This document shows, piece by piece, positions 1 to 14,400 of a DNA stretch of 64,000 bases; position 1 is the first letter of the stretch; each line of letters begins with the position of its first letter. The stretch spans positions 4,493,001 to 4,557,000 of the forward strand of contig NC_092024.1 of NCBI RefSeq assembly GCF_042242105.1, read 5' to 3'. A model generated the notes under the pieces. The model saw only the letters and a list, made by a program, of their open reading frames with translations, ran no database searches and had not been told where the DNA came from. The stretch is from Pempheris klunzingeri (lineage: Eukaryota > Chordata > Actinopteri > Acropomatiformes > Pempheridae). The translations under genes and the position numbers were made by a program.

Positions 1-514
1 GAGGGGTGTCAAAAGGCTGGTCCAGCTGGCTTCCTTTCTTCATCACAGTTAGTTTTGGACACCTAACGACTACAGTGGATGCATTAGAGACAATAGTCCA
101 GGTTGCAAGTATTGGCCAACCTTTCTCTTTTGCGAAGGCTCTGAACATTGGTGAGGATTATTGTCACCCAGCAGCCCTGCTCTTTGCAGAAAGTTACACT
201 TTAAATAGCACTTTATGGTACATTTTGTTTTAAGCTTCAGTTTTTACTATTTTTACTATAATTATGTGTGGCAATGTCAATAAAATCACCTCAACGAGTG
301 CACTGCTGCTACAGTAGGACGCACTAGTAGAGCATTTGGCCTCTATGGGAAATGAAAAATGGAGTGGTTCTGTCTGTGTGACCTGCCAATGCTTTCTTAC
401 GTCTGTCTAAACTTTTGGTGCCTAGATTGCCAAAATTAAATTAAAATAAGTGACTTCAAATCTTGAACGTATACAACATTACCATGAACACATATAAAAC
501 ATTTTTGCTTCCAG
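1..514 (+). other. apob: apob intron (5' part of the gene lies outside the window)
   Basis: No exon is recognised here. The stretch ends in a splice acceptor (a pyrimidine-containing run, then CAG at 512-514) that opens the first visible apob exon. Short open frames in it show no similarity to the apoB N-terminal region that should precede residue His-Arg-Pro-Leu-Ser. I therefore read it as intron, with the signal peptide and earlier exons upstream of base 1. Confidence 0.75.
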
Positions 515-3500
515 CATCGCCCCTTGTCTAAGCTCATTACCAGCTCTCAAGACTGCAACTACCAGTTTGATAACAAGGGAAAGCACATCATGGCAGCCAT
601 GTGCACAGAGAAACACACATACCTGCCCTTCTCTCACGAGTAAGTCATCATCTAAGTGCGTATGTATTTGTATTTATATGTGCGCTGTTACACCTTTTGC
701 ATCATCATATAATCTGCTTTTCAGGGACAATGGAATTTCATCTGTGGTGACCCAGGATCTCAGTTTCCAAAACTCTAAAAGGATCCAGAACAGAGTATTT
801 GGTGAGTGGTCATTTCAAGCATGCCTGGCATATATAGCTTCGGTTTACATTTCTTATTGGCCAATGCATATGTGTGCACACAGATGTGAATCCGAGCCAG
901 AGTAAGCCACTCCACTTTGAAGACCCTGATGATAAAGCACCAGCCCAGACAAAGGACGCTGTTCTGAGTACCCTGCGGGACCTTGTGGCCTTGGCGGGCA
1001 CAGATCAGGGTCAGAAGAGGACCAGCCTTTTCCATAAGCTGGTGTCCGGCCTGCGCATTTTGAGGAATGAGACCCTGAGCCAGACAGTCTCTGAGATGGT
1101 GGACATGTCAGGCTGGCTCACCTGGCAGGCCCTGTTCCAGTGTGGAACCCCAGAATGCACCAGTGCCATCCTCCAGGTTATCAGGACCATTGATGGGGTG
1201 TCAGCAGAGGTGGACGCTCTGGTCTACGGGCTGAGTTTACAGTCCAACCCTGATGCCGCACGTGTTCGAGATATGCTCAGCGTGGCTCAGTATAAACAAA
1301 GCAGGGCGATCATGTACGCTCTAGCCAACACAGTCAAGAAGTAAGTGAATTAGGTATGGCTTTAAAAAGCAGACACATAATCTTTTCTTAATTTTTATAT
1401 TAATGTAGCTTTATATTTCAATCGTAAATGACCCGTTAAAGCACAGCAGTTCCATTTTGGTCAACTTTGTAATTTCTACAAGTGACCAGCAGAGGGAAAC
1501 CTCAAACCACAGCATCTTCTTCTATCCTCTCTGTCTCTCCTCCAAAGGTTCCATGAAGGAGAAGTGACTCCTGTGGTCACAGATGTGTCAAAGTTCATGG
1601 AAACACTCTTAAATGACTGCTCGGGAGAAATCCTCGATTATGACTCGGACTTTCCCAGTGACCCTAAAGAGATGTCCTTCCTCGTACTGAGGGTACTGAT
1701 AACGAATCAAGAATTCTACATTCTGTGATAAGTCAGCTCTTGTAGGGGGAATCTGACTAATAACTGATTAATACTTTTTTTCTAACCTCCAGGTTGTTGG
1801 TGTCATGGGTCAAGCCATGCAAGCCGTCAGCCCCAGCCTGATTTCCTCCATTTTACGGTGTGCTAAGAAAACAGACATTCCACTATCAAACCAAAAGGCA
1901 GCTGTACAGGCCTTTAGGTTGATGGATATTAATGATGAGGTACAGTTCACACAGACCACTGAATACTTATTGACTAAAACTGGTATATTGTGAAAATGTA
2001 CAGTATGCAGGTTGTCATATTTACAAATGTAATATTTGGCCAACCACAGGTCAGGAACGGTCTCATGGAAGTGTACCAGGATGCTCAAAGCCCGATTGAA
2101 AAACGTGTAGCAGCCTACCTGGTTCTGATGAAGAACCCAGACCAAGCTGTGGTTACAGACGTTGTGAGCTATTTGGAGAACATGAGAGATGAGCAGCTCA
2201 AGAGCTTTGTGGTTTCTCACTTGAGCAACATTTACAACTCGGACAAGCCACAAATGCACCAGTGAGTAATCGGCCAGGCCCGGCATTAATACTAGCTAGT
2301 TATTTAGATATAGAATAAATGCAGTAGCAGTAGATTACAGTGCCCAAATAGAGGTGAATTGTGTCCAGCATCTTGGCACATTCAAAAGTTTTCTTCCGTG
2401 ATAAAATAATAGAAAATAATCTCACTATGTTGATATAATACCTCTGTATGCAGAAAAAACTAGCGACAGGCTGGTGAAGATCTTGCATTTAGAATCAGAA
2501 TCAGAATCTTTAATTGTCATTGCAAGGGAGTACAACGAAATTGTGTGCAGTTCTATTCAGTGCAAAAAAAGAAAAGTTGAAAGGAAAGACTTACTCAACA
2601 TTTACCTGTACAAATAAATTATTAGGGAGGCAGAAAAATATCTATGAATGATAATCTTGCTCTTGTGGGTTCTTTTGCCCCCAAGTGACAAAAACTCTGT
2701 TCAATATATTTCCTGATTAACAGACAACATATCTAGTGTAATGTTTCCCTTTAATATTTTAGGGATTTAAAGTGACATCAAAGTAAATAATGAGTAAAGA
2801 CAATGTTGTCAAACATTATGGGGTGTGGAAAAAAGGTAAAAACCTTTTGCCTACGACCTCTTTTTGATCTAAGAAAAAGAAAGGCTGTCTTGTCAATGTG
2901 TCATCATACTAAGACTTTCATTATTCTCCTTACTAAAGACTCAGGAAGTACATTGAGTTGGCCTTGACAGACCAGCTATCACCCACAAACAAGGTATTTG
3001 ATGGCATCTCACACAACTATAAAATAGACTCTCCCTTGGGCTCAGTAGAGAGCAACATCATTTTCGATGCCACAGACACCTTGCCTAAGGAGGTGATGCT
3101 GGAGACCACTCTAAAGGTTTTTGACTACAACTATGATCTCTTTGAGGTATGTTTTCAACAGCACATTTGTTATATGTGGTAAAAAATAAAACACACACAT
3201 GAGCTTTTTCAAGACTTTTTAACATTCCAAATCTCCCCCTTCAAGGTCGGTGTTGAGGGAACAGGATTTGAACCAACCATTGACACTCTCTTTGGAGAAA
3301 AGGGCTTCTTCCCAGACTCTATCTCCAAAGTCATGTACTGGGCAGGCGACAAAGCCCACATGCTCAGAGAAGTTCTAGACAGAGTTGCCCCCAACGGAGA
3401 CAGAATGAAGAGACAGGTGAAATGTTTGGACATATCATATATGATGTGTTTTTTTTCTTTAATAAAACCCTGCCTGTCCAACTTGTAAAAGTTGTAAAAC

Positions 3501-5357
3501 GGGAACTAATCGATTCAATTGTAATATCTCCTCAGGTTCCACAGGATCTTCTGGAGGATCTCACAAACGGCGTCCAAAAGCTCATCAATGACTTGCGTTT
3601 CTCTCCAGCCCCTGAAGCCATTGCCTATCTTCGACTTCTGGGAAATGAGATAGGATACATGAAGACCAGTGATATGAAAAAGATGACTGAGACACTGTTC
3701 ATGTATTTCCATGTTTTCTTCAGGATTTTTCCTAGCAAGGTCAGATATGTTTCCTGAAATCAACTTTGCAAGAGAAAAAAACTGATAAACACGTGCCATG
3801 TTAGAAGACCAAAAGTTAATTTGCCAAAAATGTCGAAGCACAGTGCTTTTCGTCAAGGTAAAGTTATTTATTGGCCACATGACTCAAAATGAGACCTTAA
3901 TGAGATCTAAAGAGACAAATTCAATCCAAATTCTGATCCATAACTCGTCGTCTTTCGAGAAATCGTGAAACATCGTCCACACAAACACCACCAGCTGTGC
4001 TGTAAAGTCTGTGTCAGCATTGTCATGGCTAGTGGCTGCAAGTGAGGTGGAAGCTGTCAACAAACTGGACAAAGTTTTGTAGTTAACATTAAGTTATACG
4101 TCACAATTGCATTCTTTTTGATTATATCGCTTCATTTTGGTCTGATTTTACAGCCATTTAAAAAGTTACACTTTGAGAGCAGACGTCCATGATGATTCTA
4201 AACCTTGCTGTACAGAGATTTGTGACTCAACTGCAAGTGATATATTCATGCAACCTGTTTTCTTTAAAACAGGCATTTTCAGCATTGACCTCTAGTACTG
4301 ACAATGAAGTCTTTGCGCACTACATCTTCATGGAGAATGCCTTCTCTCTACCCACCGCCTCCGGCTTCCCTCTGAAGTTCTCACTGGCTGGCGTGTTTGC
4401 ACCTGGAGCCAAAGGCGGCCTGACTTACTCACACAAAATGGTAAGTTAGCTTCTCTTCATCTTAGTTTACATGTAAAACAAAATTCCAATTATATATGTA
4501 TGTCTCCTGTGAAATGCTGTTTACAGCTGTTTTGTTACATCTTTCTCCTCGCAGACGGACTTGTCCTTCATGCCTTCAGTTGGGCTAGAATTCATCACCC
4601 AAATGGGTGTGCACATCCCAGACTATGTGGAGGCTGGGATTGAGATGCATACTAACATGTACCATGAGAGTTCCCTCAATTCTAAGGTCACCATGAACAG
4701 AAACCAGATAAGACTTTCCATCCCTGCTCCTCAGTCAAACAAGCAGCTGATCAGCATTAGGTCAGTAGCAACTGTGTCAAATGACACAAAAAACAGCATG
4801 GTGTTGTTCTCTCTCACCACCCCATAACTCTCTCTTTTTGAAACACAGCAATACACTACTGTCAGTCTCTTCCGGTCAAACAACAGTAGTGCCATCCCTG
4901 ATGGAGGACCAGGCCGACTCAGAGGACTGCCAGCCCCTCTTCAGTGGTCTGAACCTGTGCACAGTAATGCGTTACTCTAACGCTACTTCCGTGGACCAGG
5001 CCCCATATTATCCCCTGACAGGAGACACCAGGTAAGAGGACGAGTCATTTTGATTTAGTTTATATTTGGATAGCCTAAATACACACATGGTTACTGTTAG
5101 TGGTTGATATTTTAATGACCCTATTACAGTACTCTTTATTCTAACTAACGAGATAGTAAACAGATTTAACCGGAGAGCCACATTTAATAAAACCTGTGTT
5201 GTGTTCTCAGGTTTGCGGTTGAAATTCAGCCCACGGGGAAAGTTTCAGAGTACACTGCCACCATCACTGATGAAACGTCCAGAGAGGGTAGAAGGAGTTG
5301 GCTTAGAATAGACGCTCTGAAGTTAACCCTGAAGGCAGAAGGTACTGTCATTATCAA

Positions 5358-5412
<55 letters not shown>

Positions 5413-8400
5413 ATTACGTCTTACTTTCATGGAAGAGATTGTGTCTTGCAGGTGACGGACCAGCAAATAACATTCACCTATTTAATAGCAGTAACTACAA
5501 TGTTTTCTTTAACATAACCAAGAGTTTTAGGTACCTAACCATAATCATACCTTATGCACAGTTTATTTGCCATCTCCACTATCTTTCTCAATTGTTAACC
5601 ATAACATAGTTGCCATATTTGGATATTTTAAAAGCAAATTTTTTAAATATTGCTGTCGGATGTAAAAAATATTGTCATTGAATATATTGTGCTCATTGTG
5701 TGAACCATCCCAGGTTGGTACAGGCATGTGAACTGTAATGTAAAGTATGTGTACCACAACATTAAGCCTATCACCGCAATAGTATGCAGTAAGGGTACAT
5801 GAAGTGCACACATCGCCTATGACATTAATATGGGCAACTGTCTTGACTTCAATTTCTGCTGTCACCAGGTGATGATTCAACAGAGGCCACTGCATCTCTT
5901 AAATACGACCGCAATAAAAATATTCTCACCACTGAGGTTGTCATTCCCGACTATGATGTGGAAGCAGGCATCAAGTTAGCTGTAACTGACAGTAATGCTA
6001 AAGGAAAGAAGATGCAAGGTATCACCATTGATGTAACCAACAGGAACATCCCACAGCTCACTCTTGTCGGACGCACAAGGTACATAGTTATTACTACTTA
6101 CTGTAGCTTGCAAGTTAAGGACGGAAAGGTTTGTTTGCAGTTGTGTTGAAGAGCAGTCTTGACAATTTGAGGCTCCACATCACTGGTATTTTCGCTCCCC
6201 TAAGTATGGTCCATCCATTGTCTATACCGCTTATCCATAAGGGTCACGGGGGGGGAGCTGGAGCGAATCCCAGCTGACACTGGGCGAGAGGCAGTGTACA
6301 CCCTGGACTAGTCACCAGTCAATCACAGTGCCGACACATAGAGACATTTCCACTGATGCTTGAGACAATTTTTTTTAGCAGGGAATGAGTGAGTAAGTAA
6401 TAATCATATGTTATCAGCCTATATGTCCTTTTTGTATTGTAGACTTGACATGATGAAGGATGCCATGCTGCAACTCCAGATGATCATTCCCGCAGTGAAA
6501 ATGGATGCCTCTATCACTGCAACCCTGAAGAAGGCTGAGGGTGTGCTAATGGACTTAGAGACAGTTATCAACCTCCCTGAGACATCCCACCTACAGAAAG
6601 CCACCCTCAAATACGGTAACTCAGCCATAACTCACACCTTCAACATAGATGACAGGTTTAGAGCATTCATTAATTTGTATATTTGTGGATTCATTTGGAT
6701 TTTCTCTTGATAGATGATGACAAGCTTGAACTGGAACTAAAATCAGACCTGGATTCAGAGATTCAGAAAATGATCCCAAATTTAGAGGATCATCACAGGC
6801 AGCTGCAAGAGCTCATTGATAATATCCTGGACCAGAAAGTGGCAAAGACTGATATGAAACTGCGTCACATTGTTACCAAAGGAATTGAGGTAGCACTTTG
6901 ACATTATACTTTGACTCTTTTTACTTTCTTCAAAGAGGTCGTGTTTTCGGTCCAGTTAGTATTTCTGTCTGCTATTTAGCATAATATTTCAAAAACTAAA
7001 GATACATTTTGGTGAAAAGTTTCTGGGCAGAGGACATAATGAGTACTTTTTTGGTGTGGATAGTACCTCCACAGCCATTTTCATGTATTTAGTACTGCAC
7101 TCCTATGATACGATGAGCAGTTTGAAGAAAAAAGGATAGAAAAAAATGCACTGAAATGAGAGATATAGTCTTTTATTCTTTTTCATTGTAAAAACCTGCC
7201 AGCTGTTCACTCAAGGCAAAAACCCACAAGGGGCATCAGGAGCCATTTTACAGCCGGAGTTGATTGCACCCACTCTAATGCTTTAAATACCAGCAGAAGC
7301 GCCAAGGTACATTTCAGAAGCTTCCCACTAAGGATATGCGCAAGGTCTAATTTTAATGGAAGCTGCAGCCCAACCATGTCAAGCAGCACAGAGCAGATGA
7401 GTCAGGCAAACAAAGGATGAAGAGAATCTGATAAGTTTTCAATTTCATATTCCACCACCACCACATGAATACTATTCGTGTCGGAGGGTTCTTTAACAAC
7501 GAGAGGTTTGTCATGAATGTGGAAAAACACTTTCACTTTCATTTTAACCCACTGTCTGTAGGATACAGCACAACAGAGTACAAAATACATACAAGAAACA
7601 CATTTAAACCAGACAGAGTGAGAAACGTAGCCCGCATGCTTATATTAGAAGCATGAAATCATAGCAAATCTCAGCAAGTCAGCTAATCAGTCAAGCAAAC
7701 GCTCAGCTTCTGAAATGGTCCAAGTGCGCGACATAGATGTGCCTCCTTGTGGGTTTTTTGTAGTGGGAGGTTCAAGTGTTTTGTGGTAGTGGTGGCTAAT
7801 GTACCCTGGAGCCTCTAACCCAGGGGTGTCAAACATACGGCATATGTACGTTGACTTTGCAAAGTGTAAAAATTACAGAGAAGACAAATTTCAGGTCATT
7901 CATAATGTTTTGTTTTTTACGCTAAAACAAAGGGAAAATTTTTGAGTTGTCGTTATTTATAGGTTACTATGCTATGATTTTACTGGTCCGGCCCACTTGA
8001 GATAAAATTGGGCTTGTATGTGGCCCCTGAACTAAAATGAGTTTGACACCCCAGCTCTAACCTAAGCGGAGATAAGGAGCAAGCTACAAAGGTCTGGCAG
8101 AGGTTACAACTGAGTGATGTCAATTGAGGCAATTTATCATTTATTATAGTTTTTGTTTTATGTGAAATGTAATTTATCTTCATGTCACCTTGAAGGCTGG
8201 TAATATATGGCTGGAAAAATTGACAGCACGCATCCCCTATCTTGCAAGCCTGCGGAGTAAGAGGAGCATCTCAGATCTCACCTTGCCAGCTCTGCCAGAG
8301 AAACTGTTTCTGCATTCGTAAGTGTTTGATATGGAGATCATTACAAGCTCTCAAATATTATGGGGCATGAACCATAACTCAACAGTTCAGCTATACTAGA

Positions 8401-11400
8401 GGTTCTGTCCTCCGATTCCCTTTCGACATTTCCCTTTCACAATCTTTAGATATATCTTCAGACACAAGTCTAAAATTGGAACAATATTATGCTTTTCTTT
8501 AACCTCAACAGTGACACCTTGTTCCGATACCAGTTCAACAAGGATAAGCTGATCATCTTGCTTCCTCTTCCACTTGGAGGCAAAAAGTCAGAGGAACTGA
8601 ACATTCCAACGACACTGTCTATGCCTCTTATAAATTTACCAGAGATCGGCCTATATATCCCTTCCAAAACCTATCCACTACCATCATTCACTGTACCGGC
8701 ATCTTTAGATTTCACTGTTCCCCTTCTTGGTCTGGCTGAGGCATCCGCCAAGATCAACAGCAACTTCTACAGCTGGGAAGGCTCCATCTCTGTGGGCAAC
8801 AACACTGTCGACGTCCCTAACTACATTGCACAGTACAAGGCAATGGCCCAGTCACCTTTCAACCTACTGTCATACAAACTTGAAGGTAAACATCTTAAAC
8901 TGACAATTCTTTATGATTACTGAATAATGGTATGGGCTTTTGCAATATTCACTCAGAGAAAGTGGCATGATGGTTAAGGGTTTGCAGACTTTCCTCATGT
9001 TTGGCGAGAAACATGGTTGATAGTTGTTCAAAAATATATATTTTATTTTGTGTGACCTATCCGGAAAGATGCAATCTAGTGATATTAAGAGCTTTTAATG
9101 AGGTGTGGGAATGCTTTCAACATAAAGCATGCGCTCATTAGAGCTCATCTTTGCCTGTGCTGTAACAGATATTGATTTTGATACTGATATAATTTCTTTG
9201 TCTGCTTCAAGGGGCTGGAATGATGTCAGGAAGAGCAGATGATAATCTGAAGTATCTTCTGAATAGTTCCTTCAGCCATAGCTTCATTGACACAAGCTTC
9301 AGTGTCTCAGAAACACTGAGAGTAACAAACAAATTTAATGCAAGAGCCAACTACAAGATTGAAGCCTCTAGTCCAATAGGCCTGCAAGCCTCTCTTTACT
9401 ACTCTGCTCAGTCAACTTCCACTCTAGATTCAGATGAAGTCTCAGGAGATGGCACTGTGGATGGATCACTTAAAATAGGTTCATTCTTCACAAATACCTC
9501 CTACTCTCACAGCTACAACCTGCGCCCATTAGATAGAGAAGGACAAGGAGAGTCCACCTTACACTTCAACTCACCAATTATCCAAGTTCACAACATGATC
9601 CATGGAGTCTACGCAAACTCTGAGTTAAACATTGTATCCAAAACCAATGCCCTACAGGACAACTTCAAGCATATAGCACAGCTCAAGTATAAAGATGCAC
9701 AACTGACCCTCAAGTGCAGCGCTGTTGGCACAGCCATGGGTAAATCACTCAATAATAAAGTTGAGCTTGGCGTGTCCAAACAAATGGCCATCCTCAGAAT
9801 TGAGTCACAGGCAGATGATGACACAAATAGGGCATACTCACTTGTAACGGGATCCGTGGATTCGAATGGACTTGAGGTGAATTCTGAGGGTTCCCTCACC
9901 TTTGAAATAGGTCGTGGATTGCATAAAGCTTCTGTTGTGGTTAACAGTAATGGTCTGACCACAAGTGGAACCAACAGCATTCAGTGTAGCCCTGTCGCAG
10001 TGGAAAATATTTTCAGTGGTACCATCGACAACAATGGAGCAACCCTGTCCTCCATGACCAAAGCGATGGCTGAGGAGAGCAGAGGAGAGTTGAATATTGA
10101 GGGTAAAATCACAACTGCAGAAGCCGCTTTGCAAGGTGTCCTCAAGGGCCATGCATACGATGCCAGCACAAGAAACAACATGAATATTGTACTGAACCGA
10201 AGGGCTCTGACCTTTTCTAGCAATACCATGGCAGCATTAAAGCAAATGAACACAGAAAATATCAACACACTTACCCTCACTCTATGGACCCTTGCCCTCC
10301 ACTCCAAGACTAAAAACTTCATCTGTGAAGATGTTTATTATAAGCAAGACACCAAGGTTGACATGAAGCCGTTTGTCATGTCACTTGATATGACAAATGA
10401 CATCAAGTTTTATGATGTCAGTTTGGACAATGAAGGCCATATGAAGCTTGAGCCATTTAAGATGGATCTGAGTGGGAGTATGAATGGAGCTTATGGAAAA
10501 GAACACAACATTAAACATACCTATGAACTCAACTATGATGATATGGCTGGAACAATGAAATGCAGCACATCTGGAAGTGTGATGGATGCCCAGCTAAGTC
10601 ATGAATGTGAACTTGAGTTTGCTGGATTTTCCTCTAAATCAAAATGTGAAGCACGCGTAAATTCTGAGCCTCTACGTTTTGACAGCAGAATTCAGACCAT
10701 GGCCCTGCCTTTTAGCCTCACTGTGGATGCTCTTGTCAACAGTGAAGGACAAATTCATCTACACGGCAAGCATGCCGGTCAGCTGTACAGCAAGTTGCTA
10801 CTTAAAGCTGAACCCCTAGCTGTTGCATACTCACATGACAGTCAGGTATCAACTACACATATGCTTGCAAGTGGCGAGTCCTCCACTAGTTTAGAAAACA
10901 AATTTGATGGCCTTCTGACACCAAGTGACCAATCCCTAATCTGGAAAGTAGCATCTAAACTGAACGACCATGCTTATAACCAGGAAATCAGTACCTACAA
11001 TAATCCTGAGAAGATTGGATTTGGGTTTTCAGGAGGAATGTTAACGGACATTTTCAGCAAATTTAGCAAATCCAAGAGATCAATACCAGAAGAACAACAA
11101 TTCAGTGTGGCTGGTTTCCTTAAGTACGACAAGAGCAGTAACTGTCAGATCATTCAGATCCCATTCATCGAGAGCTTCCCTGCTGCTTTCGAGCAGCTAA
11201 AGAGCACACTTGTACAAGCCTTAGAATCACTTCAGCAGTTCATGAACAATTTAGATATTAATCAGCTAATCACTGACTTTAGAGCCAACTTAAATAGGCT
11301 ACCAATGCAAGTGAGTGACTTCATGCAAGAAATGGACTTGGAGAACAAAGTGAATCAAGTAAAAGCAAAACTTGATTATTTAATGAATGAGTTTGCTGTA

Positions 11401-14400
11401 ACAATGGATGACTTGGAGGTTGCAATGAACAACTTGAGAGAGTACTTGGAAAATACGGTGATAGACATTGCCACCAAAATTAGAGACCTCATCCTTGAAG
11501 TCAAAAACTATGTCGAGGCTGGACACTTATCAGACAAGTTAACAAATATACTTTCACAAATTGGAAATCAGCTGCAGGTGTTTGATGAGAAGCATAAAAT
11601 CAAGCAGTCACTTGTCAAAGTGCTCGATGCCATCGAGGACATCATCAGACAGATTGATTTAAAGAAGCTCACAGAACACAGCACTGCATGGCTGCGAGAG
11701 CTTGACTCTAAATATGGAATCTTGGAGAAAATCAAAGACAAACTGTCTGAAATGAAACAGGCCATTGAGAACTTTGATGTCAACATATTTTTCCAAGATG
11801 TTAATAATTACCTTCTCTCAATTGATTTGGCCATGTATCTTGAGCAGCTATCATATAAAATCCCCTCTTCAGAGATTGCAAAAGTGATTGAATCTATGAA
11901 TGATGTTATTGTCAACTGGATTGATGAATATGAAATCCCCCAAAAATTCAATACAGTGTATACTTATATTCGGGATCTACTTTTAGAATACAATCTTGAT
12001 TCTAAATTTAAAGAATTCATGGATCAGGTAGTAATTCTCATCGATGAATTAAAAATAGATGAGACAGTGCAGTCGGTGGTGGACGCTCTGAAATCTATCA
12101 AATTTGAATTTGTTAATGATAAAATTATGCAATTTCTGCACAGTATGACAAGTCAGCTCAGAGCAATTGACTTTAAGAAAAGCATTGATGACCTTAATGA
12201 GGGCATTTCTTCAATGCTTAAATCAATCAAGGAATTTGACTACAGTGCATTCGTCGATGATACCAACAAGATGATTGTCGAACTAACAAGCTATATCAAC
12301 GAGCAGATTAAAACATATGAGATTGTGGAAAAAATTGAGGCAGTGAGGGATTTTTTCAGAGAGATTCAAAATTCTATCTTCACATATTTGGATGAACTCA
12401 AAAACACAAAGGTGGCTGATACTTTAAAGAAACTGAAAAATGTGATTGATGTTACATTTTACAATGACATCAAGACAAAAGTGAAGGATATCCTTGAGGA
12501 TATGAGACAAAGAATCTTTGACATGGATATCAGAGATGAATTGTACATTTACCTCCAAAGAGCAAGTGAGTCCTACAGCAACATGGTTGCCTACATTTCT
12601 GCACAGGTTAACCAGCTGATGGAGAAGATCAGAAAAATGGCACAGGACAGCAAGACCATCCACCAAATTAAGCAAACTGTTGATAGTGTTCTGGGCATGC
12701 TGAAAAGAGCTGAGATTGAATTTCCAGTGTTTACCATACCTCTCACTGACCTTGTCATTCCAGCATTTACAATCAACCTCAACAAACTGCAGGAGATCAG
12801 CATCCCAGCTCAAATTTCAGTCCCTGAGTTCACCATCCTCAACTCATACACAATTCCTGCCTTTACTATAGACTTTGAGGAGATCAAAGCAAATATAGTT
12901 GCAATCATAGACAACATCAGAGAATTTGAGATCCAAATGCCTGACCCTGAAGACATCTTTGGTGACCTAAAAGTTCTCTACTTATTTGAACTACCGGATC
13001 TCACCTTTCCAGAAATAACACTTTCAGAAGTAAAATTTCCAGTCATCACCATCCCCAAATTAGATCTAAAGGACTTTGAAATCACAATGCTTCCAATTCC
13101 AGAGATTAAATTGCCTGAGGTTCCCAGTGATATTTGTATCCCAGTTTTTGGCAAACTCCAGGGAGAATTTAAAGTGGACTCCCCGCATTACAGTCTTGTA
13201 ACTACAGGAAAGATTGATAACTCTACTTCCACACCAAAAAACCCACAGTTTACAGCCACTATTACTTCCAATGCCAAATCACCCATTGAGTCCCTCGAAT
13301 ACACCTTTGAAGCCACTGCTCAGTTGGAAGCTCCGAGAATGAAGAAGTTGCTATTCACAGAAACAGTGAAAGCTACGCATATGGCCTTCTCCATTGATCA
13401 CGAAGGATCCTTGACACTCACTGGCTCTTCTGCAGAGGCTTTTGCTAAGACTACTACTAAGGCCACAACCCAAATGTACACAGCGGACTTGGTGAACAAT
13501 ATGGCCCTTACATTGAAGAGTGGAATCTCTGCAGCCATAGACACAACTTACAACCACAATTTGGACATCGCATCGATAGAAACTTCAAGTCAGGCATCAA
13601 TCCAACAGAATATAGCAGGCACAGTGGAATCTGGCAGAATTACTGTGACTGGTGAAACTACTGGTAATGGAAAATGGTCCATTCAAAATTATGCTGATGA
13701 AGGTAAACACAAAAGCAATGTAGAATTAAGCATCAATTTTAACACTGTCAAGTTAACTTTTGCTGGAGAAACAGACTGTAAAGCCTTGAAATCAAAGCAA
13801 TCGCTTACTACTGAATCAGTGATCTTAAGCCATATCACTGTTGAAGCAAGATGTGACACTGAAGTTCCATCTGTCATGAAGAGTAGTATGGGTTTAAATG
13901 GAGAGGCTCATATTGGGGACTTGAAAGTTGCACTGGCAGGCTCTCATGATGCTGAATTCATTGGAAATTTAATTGGATCAATGGCCAACTCATTGGAATT
14001 CAGGGCCCATCCATTTGAAATTGAGTTTGATGTTAAGAACAAAGTAAACTCAAAGATTTTCTTCCCGCTTAAACTTACTGGTAAGGTAGATCTCCAGCAT
14101 GATTATAGTGTTGTACTAAACTCTGAGAAGCAGCGTGCTTGTTGGTTTGCTTTTGCAAGATTCAACCAGTACAAGTATAATCACAACTTCACAGCAGAGA
14201 ACAATGAAATGGACATCTTCTTTCACTCATCAGCTAATGGAGAGGCTAATCTGGAATTTTTGACGGTTCCTCTCTCTATTCCTGAAATGAACATACCTTA
14301 TCTCAAAATGAAAACCCCTGAGGTCAGGGATCTCTCTCTGTGGGAACATGCTGGATTCCAAAATCTGCTTACCACTCCTCAACAGTCATTTGACATGAAC

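Larger units (their letters stand above)
515..6889 (+). other. apob: apob exons encoding the vitellogenin-like lipid-transfer module
   Basis: These sixteen exons encode the vitellogenin/MTP-like N-terminal module shared by large lipid-transfer proteins. The exons at 884-3739 match the helical (LPD_N) part, and 4273-6615 the following beta-sheet part, including segments equivalent to human HYIFMENAF and YYPLTGDTR. In the family this region binds MTP and starts lipid loading of the nascent particle. Introns are mostly 80-500 bases, and the larger ones hold repeats. Confidence 0.85.
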
